From NCBI RefSeq assembly GCF_000518605.1, contig NZ_JADX01000005.1, positions 62,001 through 126,000 on the forward strand: a stretch of 64,000 nt of DNA, in the 5' to 3' direction. Source of the stretch: Shewanella fidelis ATCC BAA-318. Lineage in GTDB: Bacteria; Pseudomonadota; Gammaproteobacteria; Enterobacterales; Shewanellaceae. Both the position numbers and the translations under genes were made by a program. The notes beneath the pieces were generated by a model. It made no database searches. It was not told where the DNA came from and saw nothing but the letters and a program-made list of their open reading frames with translations. Position 1 is the first letter of the stretch, and every line of letters starts with the position of its first letter. Positions 63,791 through 64,000 of this stretch are shown piece after piece.

Positions 63791-64000
63791 ATGAATAAGA
63801 TGCTTATCGCTGCAGCAGTTGTCGCTGCCGGTGCTGGTGGATATTGGTATAGCCAGCAATCGGCACCATTGTCGACGAGCGATGATGTTGTACTAAGTTA
63901 TGTACCAGCAGATACCCCAGTTTTTTCTGCTCAGTTGCAACCATTCCCAATTAAGTCTTATATCAACTCTCTTTCAGAGGCCTACCGCCAGTATCCACCA
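63791..64000 (+). CDS. Membrane-anchored protein (partial, runs off the right edge)
   Basis: 70 codons seen from the ATG at 63791, preceded by GGAG. The N-terminus is a signal or membrane anchor (MLIAAAVVAAGAGGYWYSQQ) followed by VVLSYVPADTPVFSAQLQPF. I do not recognise the family from this part. The remainder lies beyond the window. Confidence 0.75.
   Translation, partial: MNKMLIAAAVVAAGAGGYWYSQQSAPLSTSDDVVLSYVPADTPVFSAQLQPFPIKSYINSLSEAYRQYPP

Overview
The window reads as chromosomal DNA of a marine gammaproteobacterium, most likely Shewanella or a close relative. This is an inference from gene content and order: a two-domain PutA, a split PntA, a DUF47 protein with a PiT phosphate transporter, the yjfIJK/DUF350/spermidine-synthase-like cluster, and lpxL next to hldE. 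No rRNA, tRNA or CRISPR array was seen. Both edges cut genes: a chemotaxis receptor on the left and a membrane-anchored protein of unknown function on the right.

Layout. 1-8.5 kb holds, all on the minus strand, a methyl-accepting chemotaxis protein (partial), putA, an SH3-domain protein like YgiM, and a DUF47 protein with pit. 8.7-20.3 kb has ygiF on the plus strand, then on the minus strand a potassium-channel-like protein and two blocks of a membrane-stress/polyamine cluster (yjfI-pspA-like yjfJ-yjfK; lipoprotein-DUF350-membrane spermidine synthase-like), then glnE. A 13-bp palindrome GACATA(A/T)TATGTC occurs twice before yjfI and once before glnE. In E. coli ygiM, ygiF, glnE and hldE are neighbours; here about 7 kb separates ygiF from glnE and about 29 kb separates glnE from hldE, so these gaps mark the accessory DNA.

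20.4-30 kb is accessory: a 38-codon small ORF, an orphan DUF4347-like exported protein, several unknown small proteins, an LprI-like inhibitor, a BspA-type leucine-rich-repeat protein, a chromosomal ParM/StbA-like actin with a Gln-rich coiled-coil partner, and an active/inactive pair of M16 peptidases. 30-47.8 kb is an AT-rich fimbrial island: one chaperone-usher operon (pilin, usher, chaperone) and three paralogous two-domain adhesins, the first broken by an in-frame stop. The island also has two winged-helix regulators anchored by a C-terminal membrane helix (one overlapping a ToxS/PsaF-like small membrane protein), two divergent EAL-domain proteins, an NTF2-like protein, a lipoprotein, an OmpA-like protein and a decayed IS256-family transposase. 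I read it as a self-contained adhesion module with its own membrane-bound regulation; the regulatory links are inference.

47.9-64 kb returns to core genes: lpxL and hldE (lipopolysaccharide), a putative HExxH metalloprotease, a TetR regulator, a rhomboid protease with two N-terminal zinc-ribbon motifs, a MipA/OmpV-type outer-membrane protein, the proton-translocating transhydrogenase pntAA-pntAB-pntB, the assimilatory sulfate/sulfite operon cysJIH, and a roughly 690-bp non-coding stretch ending in a strong terminator that may hold a small RNA.
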